Assembly (NCBI GenBank): GCA_964651395.1
Contig: CAZYXZ010000112.1
Span: 1-6,199, forward strand
Origin: CAZYXZ01 sp964651395
GTDB taxonomy: Bacteria; Actinomycetota; Actinomycetes; BP-191
Direction of reading: 5' to 3'
Length of the DNA: 6,199 nt
A program made the position numbers and the translations under genes. Positions 6,172 through 6,199 of this stretch are shown here, in pieces (position 1 is the first letter of the stretch; every line of letters starts with the position of its first letter). The notes under the pieces are model-generated. The model worked only from the letters and a program-made list of their open reading frames with translations. It made no database searches and was not told the origin of the DNA.

Positions 6172-6177
6172 AGCCTA
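6172..6177 (-). promoter_or_regulatory. TAGGCT, possible -10 element of the small membrane protein gene (leaderless type)
   Basis: On the minus strand a TAGGCT (TANNNT) hexamer ends 6 nt before the ATG at 6165, the same spacing as at the transporter operon. A TGTCA at the window edge, with a 17-bp spacer, would match the last part of TTGACA in four of the five visible positions; the sixth base lies outside the window. No ribosome-binding site is present, supporting leaderless translation. Confidence 0.45.
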
Positions 6178-6199
6178 AAGCCGTCGCCAGCCCATGACA

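Overview
The window is very GC-rich, gene-dense chromosomal DNA with strong third-position G/C. It carries actinobacterial signatures: an actinobacterial-type AroA, a predicted lipoprotein, -10 hexamers placed 6 to 8 nt before ATG codons that lack a usable Shine-Dalgarno, and a YedK/HMCES-type gene near aroA. I infer a high-GC Actinomycetota member, possibly Pseudonocardiales-like; the lineage is a guess from gene style and is not proven by the sequence.

Layout, left to right. (1) 1-708, minus strand: the N-terminal 236 codons of aroA (EPSP synthase, shikimate pathway), running off the left edge. (2) 709-821: a short divergent intergenic region with a perfect 12-bp palindrome and a TTGACA hexamer. 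(3) 822-1355, plus: a small secreted lipoprotein of unknown function. (4) 1381-5177, plus: a compact HAAT/Liv-type ABC importer operon. It consists of a LivH-like permease, a single polypeptide fusing a LivM-like permease to a LivG-like ATPase, and a LivK-like lipoprotein binding protein whose reading frame is broken near 4931. The three are joined by ATGA start/stop overlaps. No LivF-like second ATPase is present. (5) 5189-5908, plus: a SRAP-domain protein (YedK/HMCES family, abasic-site crosslinking), 11 nt after the transporter. (6) 5905-6165, minus: an 86-residue two-helix membrane protein, convergent with the SRAP gene and sharing its stop region through one CTAG palindrome.

The transporter parts should act together: the lipoprotein would capture a small solute (branched-chain amino acid, other amino acid, amide or similar; substrate not readable here), the two permeases would form the channel, and the fused ATPase would drive import. 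The broken binding protein makes it doubtful that this copy works as is. AroA and the SRAP protein are housekeeping functions. Their divergent arrangement resembles that in mycobacteria, so the transporter and lipoprotein look like an insertion into, or an expansion of, a conserved neighbourhood. I see no CRISPR array, tRNA, rRNA, insertion sequence, phage gene or defence system, and no clear case for a novel system. The most notable points are the fused and minimal transporter, the frame break, and the repeated leaderless-type promoter geometry.
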